NCBI RefSeq assembly: GCF_022346925.1
Contig: NZ_JAKRNJ010000003.1
Span: 1 to 64,000, forward strand
Reading direction: 5' to 3'
From: Microvirga sp. ACRRW
GTDB lineage: Bacteria > Pseudomonadota > Alphaproteobacteria > Rhizobiales > Beijerinckiaceae
DNA length: 64,000 bases
Of the stretch, positions 18,181-27,793 are shown piece by piece. Each line of letters starts with the position of its first letter. Position 1 is the stretch's first letter. The notes under the pieces were generated by a model that was given only the letters and a program-made list of their open reading frames with translations, was not told the DNA's origin and made no database searches. The position numbers and the translations under genes are program-made.

Positions 18181-19065
18181 TTACGGATTCAACCGCCGGC
18201 ACAGGCCATCGAGCTGCTCCAAGGTCTTGTAACTGATGCGCAATTCGCCGCCGCTGCCCTTGTGATCGATGGAGACGGTAAGGCCCAGAACATCCTGCAG
18301 CACGCGCTCCAGCGCGCGGGTGTCGGGGTCCTTCTGTACCTTGGGCTTTGCGGCGGATTTCGCATCGACCTTGGACGGTTCGGCGTTCTCCGTCTGCGCG
18401 ATGGATTCGACCTGACGCACGCTCAGGCCCTGATCCATCACCTGCTTGGCGACGGCCATCGGGTCCTTCACGGCCAGCAGCGCACGGCCGTGACCGGCAG
18501 AAAGCTTGCGTTCCACAAGCATCTTCTTCACCGGATCGGGCAGATCGGTGAGACGCATCATGTTGGCGATGTGGCTGCGACTCTTGCCGATGATTTTTGA
18601 GAGATTCTCCTGCGTGTAGGAGAATTCAGCCATCAGGCGCGCATAACCTTCCGCCTCTTCGATGGGGTTGAGATCGGCGCGCTGAACGTTTTCGAGAATG
18701 GCGTATTCGAGCGAGGTCTTGTCGTCGATATTGACGATGACCACCGGCACTTCGTGCAGGCCCGCCTTCTGCGATGCGCGCCAGCGGCGCTCGCCGGCAA
18801 CGATCTCATACGAATCCATTTTGTTCGGCAGAGGCCGGACGACGATAGGCTGGATGATGCCGCGATCCTTGATGGACTGGGTCAGCTCCTGCAGTTCCGT
18901 ATCCTCGAACACCTTGCGCGGATTGCGCGGATTCGGAACGAGGAACTCGACAGGCACCTTTTTCTGCCCACCCTTGTTCGCACCCTGCATGGTGCCGATT
19001 TCGGCGCCGACTTCGCCGATCAATGCGGCCAGGCCCCGGCCGAGCGACTTCGCTTCTTTTGCCAT
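18181..19065 (-). CDS. parB: Chromosome partitioning protein ParB
   Basis: 294 residues. It starts MAKEAKSLGRGLAALIGE, as expected for chromosomal ParB. The CTP-binding boxes (QPIVVRPL and IVAGERRWRASQKAG), the helix-turn-helix (FSYTQENLSKIIGKSRSHIANMMRL) and the C-terminal dimerisation domain (EQLDGLCRRLNP end) are all present. ParB loads at parS and slides as a clamp. The ATG was preferred over an upstream TTG. It lies 18 bases downstream of parA, with two parS sites within 4 kb. Confidence 0.97.
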   Translation of the reverse strand: MAKEAKSLGRGLAALIGEVGAEIGTMQGANKGGQKKVPVEFLVPNPRNPRKVFEDTELQELTQSIKDRGIIQPIVVRPLPNKMDSYEIVAGERRWRASQKAGLHEVPVVIVNIDDKTSLEYAILENVQRADLNPIEEAEGYARLMAEFSYTQENLSKIIGKSRSHIANMMRLTDLPDPVKKMLVERKLSAGHGRALLAVKDPMAVAKQVMDQGLSVRQVESIAQTENAEPSKVDAKSAAKPKVQKDPDTRALERVLQDVLGLTVSIDHKGSGGELRISYKTLEQLDGLCRRLNP

Positions 19066-19083
19066 TGCTTGTCTCAACTCTTT

Positions 19084-19923
19084 TTATGCGGCGCGCAAAG
19101 CGCGTTCACGCTGAATGATTTCGGATGCCAAACGGAGATAGGCCTGCGAGCCCGTGCACTTGATGTCGTAGAGCAGAACCGGCTTGCCGTGAGACGGCGC
19201 TTCCGACACACGCACGTTTCGCGGGATCATGGTCTCGTAGACCTTGTCGCCCATGAACTCGCGCACGTCGGCCACGACCTGGCCCGACAGGTTGTTGCGG
19301 GGGTCAAACATGGTGAGCACCACGCCGTGGATCGTCAGCTGCGGGTTCAGGGCCGAACGCACCTGTTCGACTGTCTTGAGCAGCTGGCTGAGGCCTTCCA
19401 GAGCAAAAAATTCGCACTGGAGGGGCACTAGAACGGCGTCAGCGGCGGTCAACGCGTTGATGGTCAGCAGATTAAGCGAAGGCGGACAGTCGATCAAGAT
19501 ATAGGTAAACACTTCGCTTACCTCTTCACTCATTAGAGATTGAATCGCTGTCCGGAGGCGATGAGCACGGTCTCGCTCGCTCGCAATCTCCAATTCGATG
19601 CCAAGAAGGTCGAGCGTCGACGGCGCAACGTAGAGACCGGGCACCACCGTCTCGGTGATGCTCTCGTTCAGCGAGGCTTCGCCGGCGAGGACGTGATAGG
19701 TCGAAACCTGACGGCTCTTACGGTCGATGCCAAGGCCGGTCGAGGCGTTGCCCTGCGGGTCGAGGTCGACGATCAGCACCTTCTCGCCGATGGCAGCAAG
19801 CGCCGTGCCGAGATTGATGGCCGTGGTCGTCTTGCCGACGCCGCCTTTCTGGTTGGCGAGCACGAGAATACGGGGCTTCACGCCACGCGCTCCAGCGGTA
19901 GGTTCGCTGCGGTCGGTCATCAT
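19084..19923 (-). CDS. parA: Chromosome partitioning ATPase ParA
   Basis: 279 residues. The deviant Walker A motif KGGVGKTTTAINLG, the switch region (DLDPQGNASTGLGI) and Walker B ILIDCPPSLNLLT identify a ParA/Soj ATPase. It binds DNA non-specifically as an ATP dimer and moves ParB-parS complexes. The start codon at MMTDRS overlaps the rsmG stop by 4 bases (ATGA), which argues for translational coupling and against a 28-codon upstream extension inside rsmG. Confidence 0.97.
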   Translation of the reverse strand: MMTDRSEPTAGARGVKPRILVLANQKGGVGKTTTAINLGTALAAIGEKVLIVDLDPQGNASTGLGIDRKSRQVSTYHVLAGEASLNESITETVVPGLYVAPSTLDLLGIELEIASERDRAHRLRTAIQSLMSEEVSEVFTYILIDCPPSLNLLTINALTAADAVLVPLQCEFFALEGLSQLLKTVEQVRSALNPQLTIHGVVLTMFDPRNNLSGQVVADVREFMGDKVYETMIPRNVRVSEAPSHGKPVLLYDIKCTGSQAYLRLASEIIQRERALRAA

Positions 19924-20546
19924 GAATGGCTCTCGATGGAGGTTATGCGAAGAATCCTGGCCTCGGAATCGGTGCGGCTTGGCAGGATATCTGCCTCGAA
20001 TGTCCACCTTTTCCGAGCCTCGGTCAATTCAGACTCGGCGTCTCGACCTTTGGGAAAGAGGCCGGTTGTCCCCGTTTTCAACATGGGCTCAGTCCATTCC
20101 AGCAACTGGGTTAACGAGGCGAGCGCCCGCGCGGAGACCACATCGGCTTGGCCAATGAAACCGGGAATCACGGTTTCAAGCCGGGCGGCATGAACAGTGA
20201 CAGAAGATTCCGTCAGCCGCGCAACATGGCGCAGGAAGGAGCATTTGCGGGAATTGCTCTCGACAAGACGGACCTTGAGCCCCCTTTCCTGCCCCGCAAT
20301 GGCGAGCACGAGCCCCGGGAAGCCGGCGCCAGAACCTAGATCAACCCAGGTTTTGGCCTCGGGCGCCAGTTCCAGAAGTTGGAGGGAATCGACGATATGT
20401 CGGTCCCAGATCTGGTCGAGCGTGGCGGGGCCCACGAGGTTCTTAATTGCCTGCCAACGGCGAAGCTCGCGCTCCAGAAGCTCAAGCTTCTCGTGCGTTT
20501 CACGTGAAACATTCAAAGCGGTGCGGGCGGATACGGTGGCGCTCAT
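19920..20546 (-). CDS. rsmG: 16S rRNA (guanine527-N7)-methyltransferase
   Basis: 208 residues. The AdoMet-binding motif is [16 protein letters not shown]. The N-terminal segment [20 protein letters not shown] and the later [17 protein letters not shown] fit RsmG (GidB). It overlaps mnmG upstream and parA downstream by 4 bases each. Its early codons (NVSRET) are written in a parS sequence, so the DNA serves both as coding sequence and as a ParB site. Confidence 0.96.
   Translation of the reverse strand: MSATVSARTALNVSRETHEKLELLERELRRWQAIKNLVGPATLDQIWDRHIVDSLQLLELAPEAKTWVDLGSGAGFPGLVLAIAGQERGLKVRLVESNSRKCSFLRHVARLTESSVTVHAARLETVIPGFIGQADVVSARALASLTQLLEWTEPMLKTGTTGLFPKGRDAESELTEARKRWTFEADILPSRTDSEARILRITSIESHS
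20496..20511. promoter_or_regulatory. parS: parS site inside rsmG
   Basis: CGTTTCACGTGAAACA contains the perfect 14-base palindrome GTTTCACGTGAAAC, the core of the widely conserved parS consensus TGTTTCACGTGAAACA (one outer mismatch). It lies 0.6 kb from parA. Confidence 0.93.
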
Positions 20547-22456
20547 GAGGCCACCGCATTCACATTGCGGGATCCGCGCGAAGAAGCCTTCTTGGCATGA
20601 GCGGCCAACAGGGTCAGCGCGGCAGGGGTGATGCCTTCGATGCGAGCGGCCTGACCGAGGGTCTTCGGACGCACCAAATCGAGCTTGGCCTTGATTTCGT
20701 TCGATAAGCCGGGAAGCCCCTGGAAGTCCAAGGTCTCCTCCAGCACGATCCCCTCGTCCCGGCGATAGGCGGCGATATCGGCCTGCTGTCGGTCAAGATA
20801 GACCGCATAGGTGGCGTCCGTCTCCAGACGCTCCTGAACCTGTGGGCTCACAGTGGCAAATTCCGGCCAAGCCTTGGCGAGGTCGCTCCAGGTGATCATC
20901 GGATAGGATAGGAGCTGATAGGCACTGCGACGGACACCGTCCTGGTTGAGGCTTAACCCATGACGAGACGCTTCCTGCGGCGTCAGGCTCATGCTCTGGA
21001 GCTTGTTGCGGATAGCATCCATCTCAGCTTGCGAACGGCGGAAATGCGCCTCGCGGGCCGAGCCGACACAGCCGATTTCCAGCCCCTTCCCCGTCAGGCG
21101 CTCGTCCACATTGTCGATGCGCAGGCTCAGGCGATATTCCGAGCGGGAGGTGAACATGCGGTAGGGTTCGCTCACGCCCCGGGTGATCAGGTCGTCGATG
21201 AGCACGCCGATATAGGATTCCGCCCGGTCGAAGATCACGCTCTCCTGCCCAGCCGCGCGGCGGGCGGCATTGATACCGGCAACAAGCCCTTGAGCGCCCG
21301 CCTCCTCATAGCCGGTCGTACCGTTGATCTGACCGGCCAGGAACAGGCCCTTCACAGCCTTGGTCTCAAGCCCGGCTGTGAGGTTTCGCGGGTCCACATA
21401 ATCGTATTCGATGGCATAGGCGGGCTGGATCATCCGCACGTTCTCGAGGCCGGGAATATGCTTCAGGAAGTCCAGCTGCACGTCCTCCGGCAGGGAGGTC
21501 GAGATGCCATTGGGATAGACGGTGAAATCGTCGAGGCCTTCCGGCTCCAGAAAGATCTGGTGGCCGTCGCGGTCGCCGAAGCGCACCACCTTATCCTCGA
21601 TGGAGGGGCAATAGCGCGGGCCGGTGCCCTGGATATCGCCAGAATACATAGCCGAGCGGTGAAGGTTGCCCCGGATCAGCTCATGGACCTTGGCCGTCGT
21701 GCGGGTGATGCCGCATTCGATCTGGGGTGTGGTGATCTTGTCCGTCAGGAGCGAGAACGGCACTGGCTCGTCATCCGCCGCCTGCTTGTCGACACCCGCC
21801 CAGTCAATGGTGCGGCCATCGAGGCGCGGCGGCGTTCCGGTTTTGAGGCGGCCAAGACTGAAGCCGAGACGGGCGAATGTCTTCGGCAAGCCGAGAGACG
21901 GGCGCTCGCCCATGCGGCCTGCGGGAATCTTCTTCTCGCCGATATGAATCAGGCCGGAGAGGAACGTGCCTGTGGTGATAACCACCGCGCCGGTTCTCAA
22001 CGTGCGGCCATCGGCCAGCAGGAGACCGGTCACGCGACCGTCCTGAACGACGAGGTCGTCCGCCTCCCCTTCCACGATGGTGAGGTTGTCGGTCTGGAGC
22101 AGCTCGGCCTGCATAGCCCGGGCATAGAGCTTCCGGTCAGCCTGGGTACGGGGTCCGCGCACGGCGGGGCCCTTGCGGCGGTTCAGGAGACGAAACTGGA
22201 TTCCGGCCTTGTCGGCGATACGACCCATCACGCCATCGAGGGCATCGATCTCGCGGACCAGATGACCTTTGCCGAGACCGCCGATGGCGGGGTTGCAGGA
22301 CATGGCGCCGATGGTAGCGAGCTTATGGGTCACGAGAGCCGTGCGCGCGCCCATGCGCGCCGAAGCAGCGGCTGCCTCGGCACCGGCATGGCCACCACCG
22401 ACCACGACCACATCAAAGATGTCAGGCGTCAAAATCTGACTCAAAGGAAACTCCAT
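20543..22456 (-). CDS. mnmG: tRNA uridine-5-carboxymethylaminomethyl modification enzyme MnmG (GidA)
   Basis: 637 residues. The FAD-binding motif [21 protein letters not shown] lies at residues 16-36. [20 protein letters not shown], the NAD-binding middle, [21 protein letters not shown] and the C-terminal MnmE-interaction domain are intact. With MnmE it modifies the wobble uridine of several tRNAs. It is the first gene of the mnmG-rsmG-parA-parB chain, and its upstream region holds a parS site and a GANTC cluster. Confidence 0.98.
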   Translation of the reverse strand: MEFPLSQILTPDIFDVVVVGGGHAGAEAAAASARMGARTALVTHKLATIGAMSCNPAIGGLGKGHLVREIDALDGVMGRIADKAGIQFRLLNRRKGPAVRGPRTQADRKLYARAMQAELLQTDNLTIVEGEADDLVVQDGRVTGLLLADGRTLRTGAVVITTGTFLSGLIHIGEKKIPAGRMGERPSLGLPKTFARLGFSLGRLKTGTPPRLDGRTIDWAGVDKQAADDEPVPFSLLTDKITTPQIECGITRTTAKVHELIRGNLHRSAMYSGDIQGTGPRYCPSIEDKVVRFGDRDGHQIFLEPEGLDDFTVYPNGISTSLPEDVQLDFLKHIPGLENVRMIQPAYAIEYDYVDPRNLTAGLETKAVKGLFLAGQINGTTGYEEAGAQGLVAGINAARRAAGQESVIFDRAESYIGVLIDDLITRGVSEPYRMFTSRSEYRLSLRIDNVDERLTGKGLEIGCVGSAREAHFRRSQAEMDAIRNKLQSMSLTPQEASRHGLSLNQDGVRRSAYQLLSYPMITWSDLAKAWPEFATVSPQVQERLETDATYAVYLDRQQADIAAYRRDEGIVLEETLDFQGLPGLSNEIKAKLDLVRPKTLGQAARIEGITPAALTLLAAHAKKASSRGSRNVNAVAS

Positions 22457-22501
22457 GCCTGGGGTCTATGGCCTCGTCGCGCAGAGGTCAAAAGGGCAAA
22501 A

Positions 22502-22517
22502 TGTTCCACGTGAAACA
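22502..22517. promoter_or_regulatory. parS: parS site upstream of mnmG
   Basis: TGTTCCACGTGAAACA differs at one position from the canonical parS consensus. It lies 46 bases upstream of the mnmG start, in the likely promoter region, so ParB occupancy could affect this operon. Confidence 0.9.
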
Positions 22518-22534
22518 TTCGCTCTGCCCACCGG

Positions 22535-22566
22535 TTCTGCACACGATTCCCACAGGCTGTGCAGAA
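22535..22566. repeat. 9-bp inverted repeat in the mnmG promoter region
   Basis: TTCTGCACA, 14-base spacer, TGTGCAGAA. No T run follows on either strand, so it is more likely a protein-binding site or RNA structure than a terminator. Confidence 0.6.
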
Positions 22567-22625
22567 TGGATTCAGCACCATTCAACCGATTCGTGAACAG
22601 GACTCATAAAGAGTCGCACAGATTC
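22545..22625. promoter_or_regulatory. Cluster of six GANTC (CcrM) sites
   Basis: GANTC occurs at 22545, 22569, 22588, 22601, 22611 and 22621, six times in 81 bases; about one per 256 bases is expected by chance. The pair at 22601 and 22611 forms GACTC-ataaa-GAGTC. In alphaproteobacteria GANTC is methylated by CcrM and read by GcrA, which couples promoters to passage of the replication fork. Confidence 0.7.
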
Positions 22626-22646
22626 GGCTTATCCTTACTCGAGCGG

Positions 22647-23963
22647 CTATTTGCCAATGCAGAAGCTGGAAAACAGGCGATCCAGCACATCCTCGACATC
22701 GACACGGCCTGTGATCTCTCCAACCGCGCGCGCCGCCAAGCGGACTTCTTCAGCGGCAAGCTCCAATGGGCCGTGCGTTACCAACAGGGTACGTCCGGCT
22801 TCCAGGGAATGATGAGCACGCTCAAGCGCCCTGCGGTGACGCTCTCGGGTCAGGATGGCATCGCCCAGGCCGATAGCAATCTCGGCCTCATGTTCCAGGG
22901 CGGCGATCAATTCAGGCAGCCCCTCCCCGGTGGAGGCCGATATTGCCAGGTCGCAATCGTGTCGGTTCCGATTCAAATCGGCTTTGGTCCCGACCTTGAG
23001 AAGACTGCGGGCCATGGGCGCTTCCGTCTCCGCTCCCTCCGGCGGGATGAGCCAAAGCACGAGGTCGGCATCCTGGGCACGGGCACGGGCACGAGAGACA
23101 CCCTCCTGCTCGATTACGTCGCCGCTGTCTCGAAGGCCAGCCGTATCCACGATCACCACTGGCAATCCGCCGAGGTCGCAATGCACCTCGATCACATCGC
23201 GGGTGGTTCCTGCGATGGGCGAGACGATGGCGACGTCTCTCCGCGCGAGCGCGTTCAGGAGAGTGGACTTGCCCGCATTCGGAGGCCCGGCGAGGACGAC
23301 GGTGAAGCCTTCGCGGAGGCGTTCGCCGCTGCGGTTCGAGAGCGCCTGCCCGATCTCGATATGAAGCGTTTCGAGCCGCTGCAGGATGTCAGCCTCCAGA
23401 TCCTCCGGCACGTCGCCCTCGTCGGAAAAGTCGAGGCTTGCTTCGAGCAAGGCAAGCGCCTGAAGCGTGCCCTCGCGCCAGCGCTCGGCGGCGTTGCCCA
23501 GGCGGCCTTCGAGCTGGAGCATCGCCTGCCGGCGCTGCGCCTCCGTCTCCGCATCGATCACATCGGCGAGGCCTTCGACCTGGGAGAGATCCATCCGGCC
23601 ATTGAGGAAGGCGCGGCGGGTGAATTCGCCTGCTTCTGCAGGACGGCAATGCGGGATGGTGCCGAGGGCTTTCAACACGGCTGCTCGTGTGGCGAGACCG
23701 CCGTGGATATGAAGCTCGGCTTGGTCCTCTCCCGTAAAACTGCGCGGTCCCGGCATCCAGAGCACGAGAGCCTGATCGAGGGGTTCTCCCGTTTCAGGCT
23801 CACGCAGGATGCGGACGGCAGCCTGACGGGGCTCGGGCACGGACCTGCCGAGGGTTTCCAGAATGGTTCGGCTCTGCGGCCCGCTGATGCGGATGATGCA
23901 CACGGCCGCGCGACCATGGCCGGAGGCAGTGGCGAAGATGGTGTCATCCGAACGCATGAGCAT
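22647..23963 (-). CDS. mnmE: tRNA modification GTPase MnmE (TrmE)
   Basis: 438 residues. The N-terminal tetrahydrofolate-binding domain starts DDTIFATASGHGRAAVCIIR. The inserted G domain carries GPPNAGKSTLLNAL (P-loop), the IAGTTRDV switch and DTAGLR. The C-terminus ends CIGK, the diagnostic C-x-G-K motif. Partner of MnmG in wobble uridine modification. Two in-frame ATG codons lie six bases apart; spacing from AAGG favours the second (23957), but the difference is two residues. Confidence 0.97.
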   Translation of the reverse strand: MLMRSDDTIFATASGHGRAAVCIIRISGPQSRTILETLGRSVPEPRQAAVRILREPETGEPLDQALVLWMPGPRSFTGEDQAELHIHGGLATRAAVLKALGTIPHCRPAEAGEFTRRAFLNGRMDLSQVEGLADVIDAETEAQRRQAMLQLEGRLGNAAERWREGTLQALALLEASLDFSDEGDVPEDLEADILQRLETLHIEIGQALSNRSGERLREGFTVVLAGPPNAGKSTLLNALARRDVAIVSPIAGTTRDVIEVHCDLGGLPVVIVDTAGLRDSGDVIEQEGVSRARARAQDADLVLWLIPPEGAETEAPMARSLLKVGTKADLNRNRHDCDLAISASTGEGLPELIAALEHEAEIAIGLGDAILTRERHRRALERAHHSLEAGRTLLVTHGPLELAAEEVRLAARAVGEITGRVDVEDVLDRLFSSFCIGK

Positions 23964-24095
23964 GAACCTTGTTGGACCTCTTGGGAGATCCGATGATTAT
24001 GGTTGAGGAACACTTAACGCGGGACGGACCAAGGATCGGTCTTGATCCGAATCGCTTGGCCGCACCCCGTGGACCGCCCCTTTGGAGCAACATCC

Positions 24096-26102
24096 ATGAA
24101 CCGCCTCGGGAATGCCAGTTCGCCCTATCTCCTGCAGCACCGGGACAATCCTGTCCATTGGTGGGAATGGGGACCGGAGGCGCTCGCCGAGGCGAAGCGC
24201 CAGAATAAACCCGTCCTCATCTCCATCGGCTATGCCGCCTGCCATTGGTGTCACGTGATGGCACACGAGAGCTTCGAGGATCCCGACGTGGCCGCCGTGA
24301 TGAACGAGCTTTACGTGAACATCAAGGTCGACCGGGAGGAGCGGCCCGATGTGGACCATGTCTATATGAGCGCGCTCCACCTTCTCGGCGAGCAGGGCGG
24401 CTGGCCGCTCACCATGTTCCTGACGCCGGAGGGTGAGCCGTTCTGGGGCGGCACGTATTTTCCGAAAGAACCGAAATTCGGCCGGCCTGGCTTCGTGCAG
24501 GTGCTCAATGAAATCAGCCGTCTCTATCACGCGGAGCCCGAGCGCATCCTCAAGAACCGGGACACGTTGAAAGCGCATCTCGCGAAAGGCGCGGAATCCG
24601 ACGGCGGCACATTGGGCCTTGCCGATCTCGACCGTATGGGCCTGCGCCTGTCGGAGCTCATCGACACGCAGCATGGCGGATTGCAGGGCGCGCCGAAATT
24701 CCCGAACCCGCCGATCCTCGAATATCTCCTGCGATACGCGCACCGCACCAACGACACCGATGCCCGCGCGAGATTTCTTCTCACGATGGAGCAGATGGCA
24801 CTGGGTGGAATCCGCGATCACCTCGGTGGAGGCTTCGCGCGCTACTCCGTGGACGAGCGCTGGCTCGTGCCGCATTTCGAGAAGATGCTCTACGACAATG
24901 CGCAACTCCTCGAACTCTATGCGCTGGCCTATGCTGAAACCGGACGCGCCTTGTTCAAGGATGCAGCCGAGGGCATCGTCCTCTGGCTCAAGCGTGAGAT
25001 GGTGACGCCCGAAGGCGCCTTCGCGTCGAGTCTCGACGCGGATTCGGAAGGCGAGGAAGGACGCTTCTATGTGTGGAGCCTTTCCGAGATCCGGGAGGTG
25101 TTGGGCGAAGAGGACGCCGCCTTCTTCGCAAAAGTCTATGACATCACGGATGAGGGAAACTTCGAGGGCCACAACATCCCGAACCGTCTCATCACCGGCG
25201 AAGCCCCTGCCCCAGTAGAAGAGCGTCTCGCGATCATGCGCGCGAAACTGCTGGAGCGACGTGCCTCGCGTGTGCGTCCTGGACTCGACGACAAGGTGCT
25301 GGCCGACTGGAACGGTCTCATGATTGCGAGCCTCGTGCGCGCAGCTCTCCTCCTCGATCATCCGGAATGGATCGACTTCGCCGGGCGCGCCTATCGTTTC
25401 ATCTCCGATTCAATGAGCCGCGATGGCAGGCTCGGACATTCCTGGCGCGAGGGCTCGCTGATCTTTCCCGGCTTCGCGCTCGACCATGCGGCCTTGATGC
25501 GCGCTGCACTCGCCTTGCATGAAGCCGCGAACGACGCTTCCTATTTGCGCGATGCGGAAACCTGGCGCGATGTGCTGCTCGATGAATTCATGATTGGGGA
25601 CAGTGGTTGCCTCGCCATGACGGCGAAGAGCGCCGATCCACTCGTGGTGCGCCCGCAGCCCACTCACGACGAGGCGGTGCCCAACGCCAATGGCGTATTC
25701 GCGGAAGCGCTCGTGCGGCTCGCACAGATCACGGAAACCGAATCCAATCACCGGCGTGCAACGCAGATCCTCGACCAACTCGTCGGCATCGCCCGCTCCT
25801 CCCCGCTTGGTCACACGTCGATCCTCAACGCGCTCGATCTGCACTTGCGGGGCTTGAGCATTCTCGTCACGGGAGACGATGCGGAAGCACTTCATGCGGC
25901 AGCTTTGCGCGTGCCCTATCTCGACCGAAGCGTGCGGTTGCTGCGCTCCGGCGAGATGCTGGATGAAAACCATCCGGCGAAAGCTCTCGCCTCATCGAGC
26001 ATGAATACACAAGCGCTCGTCTGCGCAGGTCAGCGCTGCTCGCTTCCTGTCAGCACGCCCGATGCTCTCGCGGTTCAGGTGAAAGAGATGCTGACGTCAT
26101 AG
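24096..26102 (+). CDS. Thioredoxin-domain protein (DUF255 / YyaL-SSP411 family)
   Basis: 668 residues. An N-terminal thioredoxin-like domain has Cys49-His-Trp-Cys52 in AACHWCHVM, preceded by the hallmark [22 protein letters not shown] long alpha/alpha-barrel domain resembling glycosyl hydrolases/epimerases follows ([20 protein letters not shown] region near residue 525). Function is unknown in the family. The ATG preceded by GGAG at 8-base spacing was chosen over one 18 codons upstream. It is divergent from mnmE, with a ~130-base gap. Confidence 0.92.
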   Translation: MNRLGNASSPYLLQHRDNPVHWWEWGPEALAEAKRQNKPVLISIGYAACHWCHVMAHESFEDPDVAAVMNELYVNIKVDREERPDVDHVYMSALHLLGEQGGWPLTMFLTPEGEPFWGGTYFPKEPKFGRPGFVQVLNEISRLYHAEPERILKNRDTLKAHLAKGAESDGGTLGLADLDRMGLRLSELIDTQHGGLQGAPKFPNPPILEYLLRYAHRTNDTDARARFLLTMEQMALGGIRDHLGGGFARYSVDERWLVPHFEKMLYDNAQLLELYALAYAETGRALFKDAAEGIVLWLKREMVTPEGAFASSLDADSEGEEGRFYVWSLSEIREVLGEEDAAFFAKVYDITDEGNFEGHNIPNRLITGEAPAPVEERLAIMRAKLLERRASRVRPGLDDKVLADWNGLMIASLVRAALLLDHPEWIDFAGRAYRFISDSMSRDGRLGHSWREGSLIFPGFALDHAALMRAALALHEAANDASYLRDAETWRDVLLDEFMIGDSGCLAMTAKSADPLVVRPQPTHDEAVPNANGVFAEALVRLAQITETESNHRRATQILDQLVGIARSSPLGHTSILNALDLHLRGLSILVTGDDAEALHAAALRVPYLDRSVRLLRSGEMLDENHPAKALASSSMNTQALVCAGQRCSLPVSTPDALAVQVKEMLTS

Positions 26103-26153
26103 GAACAGAGACGCGAGCCGGAGCTTTCACATCGGACAACGCTGGAAGCGACG

Positions 26154-26252
26154 ATGTTCTTTTTCTTCTCGAACCGGATCGGATGTTTGGGCTCGCTGCT
26201 GATCTCCGCCGGCCTGACGCTGCTGATCCTGTTCATGATGGGCGTGCTGTAA
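26154..26252 (+). CDS. 32-aa single-pass membrane peptide
   Basis: A GGAAG ribosome-binding site precedes ATG by 5 bases. The peptide begins MFFFFSNRIGCLGSLL and continues as one hydrophobic helix (ISAGLTLLILFMMGVL). The NR-GCLGS motif followed by a transmembrane helix recurs, from memory, in short hypothetical proteins of this order. It lies 51 bases after the DUF255 gene and just before a terminator, so probably co-transcribed. No function is known. Confidence 0.65.
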   Translation: MFFFFSNRIGCLGSLLISAGLTLLILFMMGVL

Positions 26253-26266
26253 ACCTCAAACAAAAA

Positions 26267-26294
26267 CCCCACCCTCTCGCGTGAGAGGATGGGG
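26267..26294 (-). terminator. Terminator downstream of rho (shared with the small membrane gene)
   Basis: CCCCA-c-CCTCTC / GAGAGG-a-TGGGG stem with a GCGT loop and one mismatch. On the minus strand it is followed by a T5 run, fitting the end of rho; read on the plus strand it can also end the convergent transcript. Confidence 0.8.
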
Positions 26295-26322
26295 CCAAAA
26301 TTCCGCAGCCGGACGTTCCGGC

Positions 26323-27588
26323 TTACGTGTTCATCGAGTCGAAGAACTCGCCGTTCGACTTGGTCTGACGCAGCTTGTCGAGCAGGAACTCGATCGCATC
26401 CACCGTGCCCATCGGGTTGAGGATGCGGCGCAGCACGTACATCTTCTTGAGCGTGTCGGCCGGAACCAGCAGCTCTTCCTTACGAGTGCCGGAGCGGGTG
26501 ATGTCGATGGCCGGGAAGGTGCGCTTGTCGGCAACCTTGCGGTCGAGGATGATTTCCGAGTTGCCGGTGCCCTTGAACTCTTCGAAGATCACTTCGTCCA
26601 TGCGCGAGCCGGTATCGATGAGCGCGGTTGCGATGATGGTGAGCGAACCGCCCTCCTCGATGTTACGAGCCGCACCGAAGAAGCGCTTCGGGCGCTGGAG
26701 CGCGTTCGCATCCACACCGCCGGTGAGCACCTTGCCGGAGGACGGAACCACCGTGTTGTAGGCGCGGCCGAGGCGCGTGATCGAGTCGAGCAGGATGACC
26801 ACGTCGCGGCCATGCTCCACGAGGCGCTTGGCCTTCTCGATCACCATCTCGGCCACCTGCACGTGGCGGGTCGCCGGCTCGTCGAAGGTGGAGGCCACGA
26901 CCTCGCCCTTCACGGAGCGCTGCATGTCGGTGACTTCCTCCGGGCGCTCGTCGATGAGCAGCACGATGAGGTAGCACTCAGGATGATTGGTGGTGATCGA
27001 CTGCGCCACGTTCTGCATCAGCACGGTCTTACCGGTGCGCGGCGGCGCGACGATGAGCGCACGCTGGCCCTTACCGATGGGCGAGACGATGTCGATGATG
27101 CGCGGCGAGAAATCCTTGCGGGTCGGATCCTCGATCTCGAGCTTGAAGCGCTCGTGCGGGAAGAGCGGCGTCAGGTTGTCGAAATGCACCTTGTGCCGGA
27201 TCTTCTCAGGGTCCTCAAAATTGATCGTGTTGACCTTGAGCAGCGCGAAATAACGCTCGCCCTCTTTGGGACCGCGGATCGGGCCGTCCACCGTGTCGCC
27301 GGTGCGCAGGCCGAATTTCCGGATCTGGCTGGGCGAGACGTAAATGTCGTCCGGTCCCGGCAGGTAGTTCGAATCGGCCGAGCGGAGGAAGCCGAAGCCG
27401 TCCTGCAGCACCTCGACGACGCCTGCGCCGATGATCTCCACCTCGCGCGCGGCAAGCTGCTTGAGGATGGCGAACATGAGCTCCTGCTTGCGCATCGTGC
27501 TCGCGTTCTCGACCTCGAGCTCCTCGGCGAAGGTGATGAGTTCGGTGGCGGATTTGGATTTCAGGTCTTGAAGTTTGATTTCCCTCAT
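26323..27588 (-). CDS. rho: Transcription termination factor Rho
   Basis: 421 residues. An N-terminal helical lobe ([20 protein letters not shown]), the cold-shock RNA-binding domain ([21 protein letters not shown]) and the RecA-type ATPase domain are present. The P-loop is [19 protein letters not shown], the Walker B region [14 protein letters not shown], and the C-terminal motif [20 protein letters not shown]. The upstream extension of 30 codons was rejected; MREIKLQDL is the universal start in the order. It is last in the hemE-hemJ-GNAT-like-rho direction. Confidence 0.98.
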   Translation of the reverse strand: MREIKLQDLKSKSATELITFAEELEVENASTMRKQELMFAILKQLAAREVEIIGAGVVEVLQDGFGFLRSADSNYLPGPDDIYVSPSQIRKFGLRTGDTVDGPIRGPKEGERYFALLKVNTINFEDPEKIRHKVHFDNLTPLFPHERFKLEIEDPTRKDFSPRIIDIVSPIGKGQRALIVAPPRTGKTVLMQNVAQSITTNHPECYLIVLLIDERPEEVTDMQRSVKGEVVASTFDEPATRHVQVAEMVIEKAKRLVEHGRDVVILLDSITRLGRAYNTVVPSSGKVLTGGVDANALQRPKRFFGAARNIEEGGSLTIIATALIDTGSRMDEVIFEEFKGTGNSEIILDRKVADKRTFPAIDITRSGTRKEELLVPADTLKKMYVLRRILNPMGTVDAIEFLLDKLRQTKSNGEFFDSMNT

Positions 27589-27793
27589 CGGGGAACACTC
27601 TCGGGGTAAAATGCGCGGGCAGGATCGCTGTGCGCGGGGGGAGATCGGGGAAATATTCGACAGGGCCGCCCAGTTCACGAAGAGTGACTGTTAAGAGCCC
27701 TGTAGGCCCCCGTGCAGCGCAACCTGTCTTTTATGGAAGAGGACTTCTTTATAGCCGCGTTCGCGGGATTTCTCAAGTCCCTTCCAATCCGCA

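Noticed and set aside
20960-22513. A 517-codon open frame antisense to mnmG
   Set aside because: Same GC-driven shadow; no ribosome-binding site or domain.
22457-22646. The mnmE-mnmG gap as the main replication origin, as near gidA in enterobacteria
   Set aside because: It has only weak DnaA-like 9-mers and no TTAA-N7-TTAA pair, whereas the hemE gap has the position and CtrA sites known for alphaproteobacterial origins.
22455-23996. A 513-codon open frame antisense to mnmE that runs through the parS/GANTC gap
   Set aside because: Shadow of mnmE; starting inside the regulatory gap makes it less likely still.
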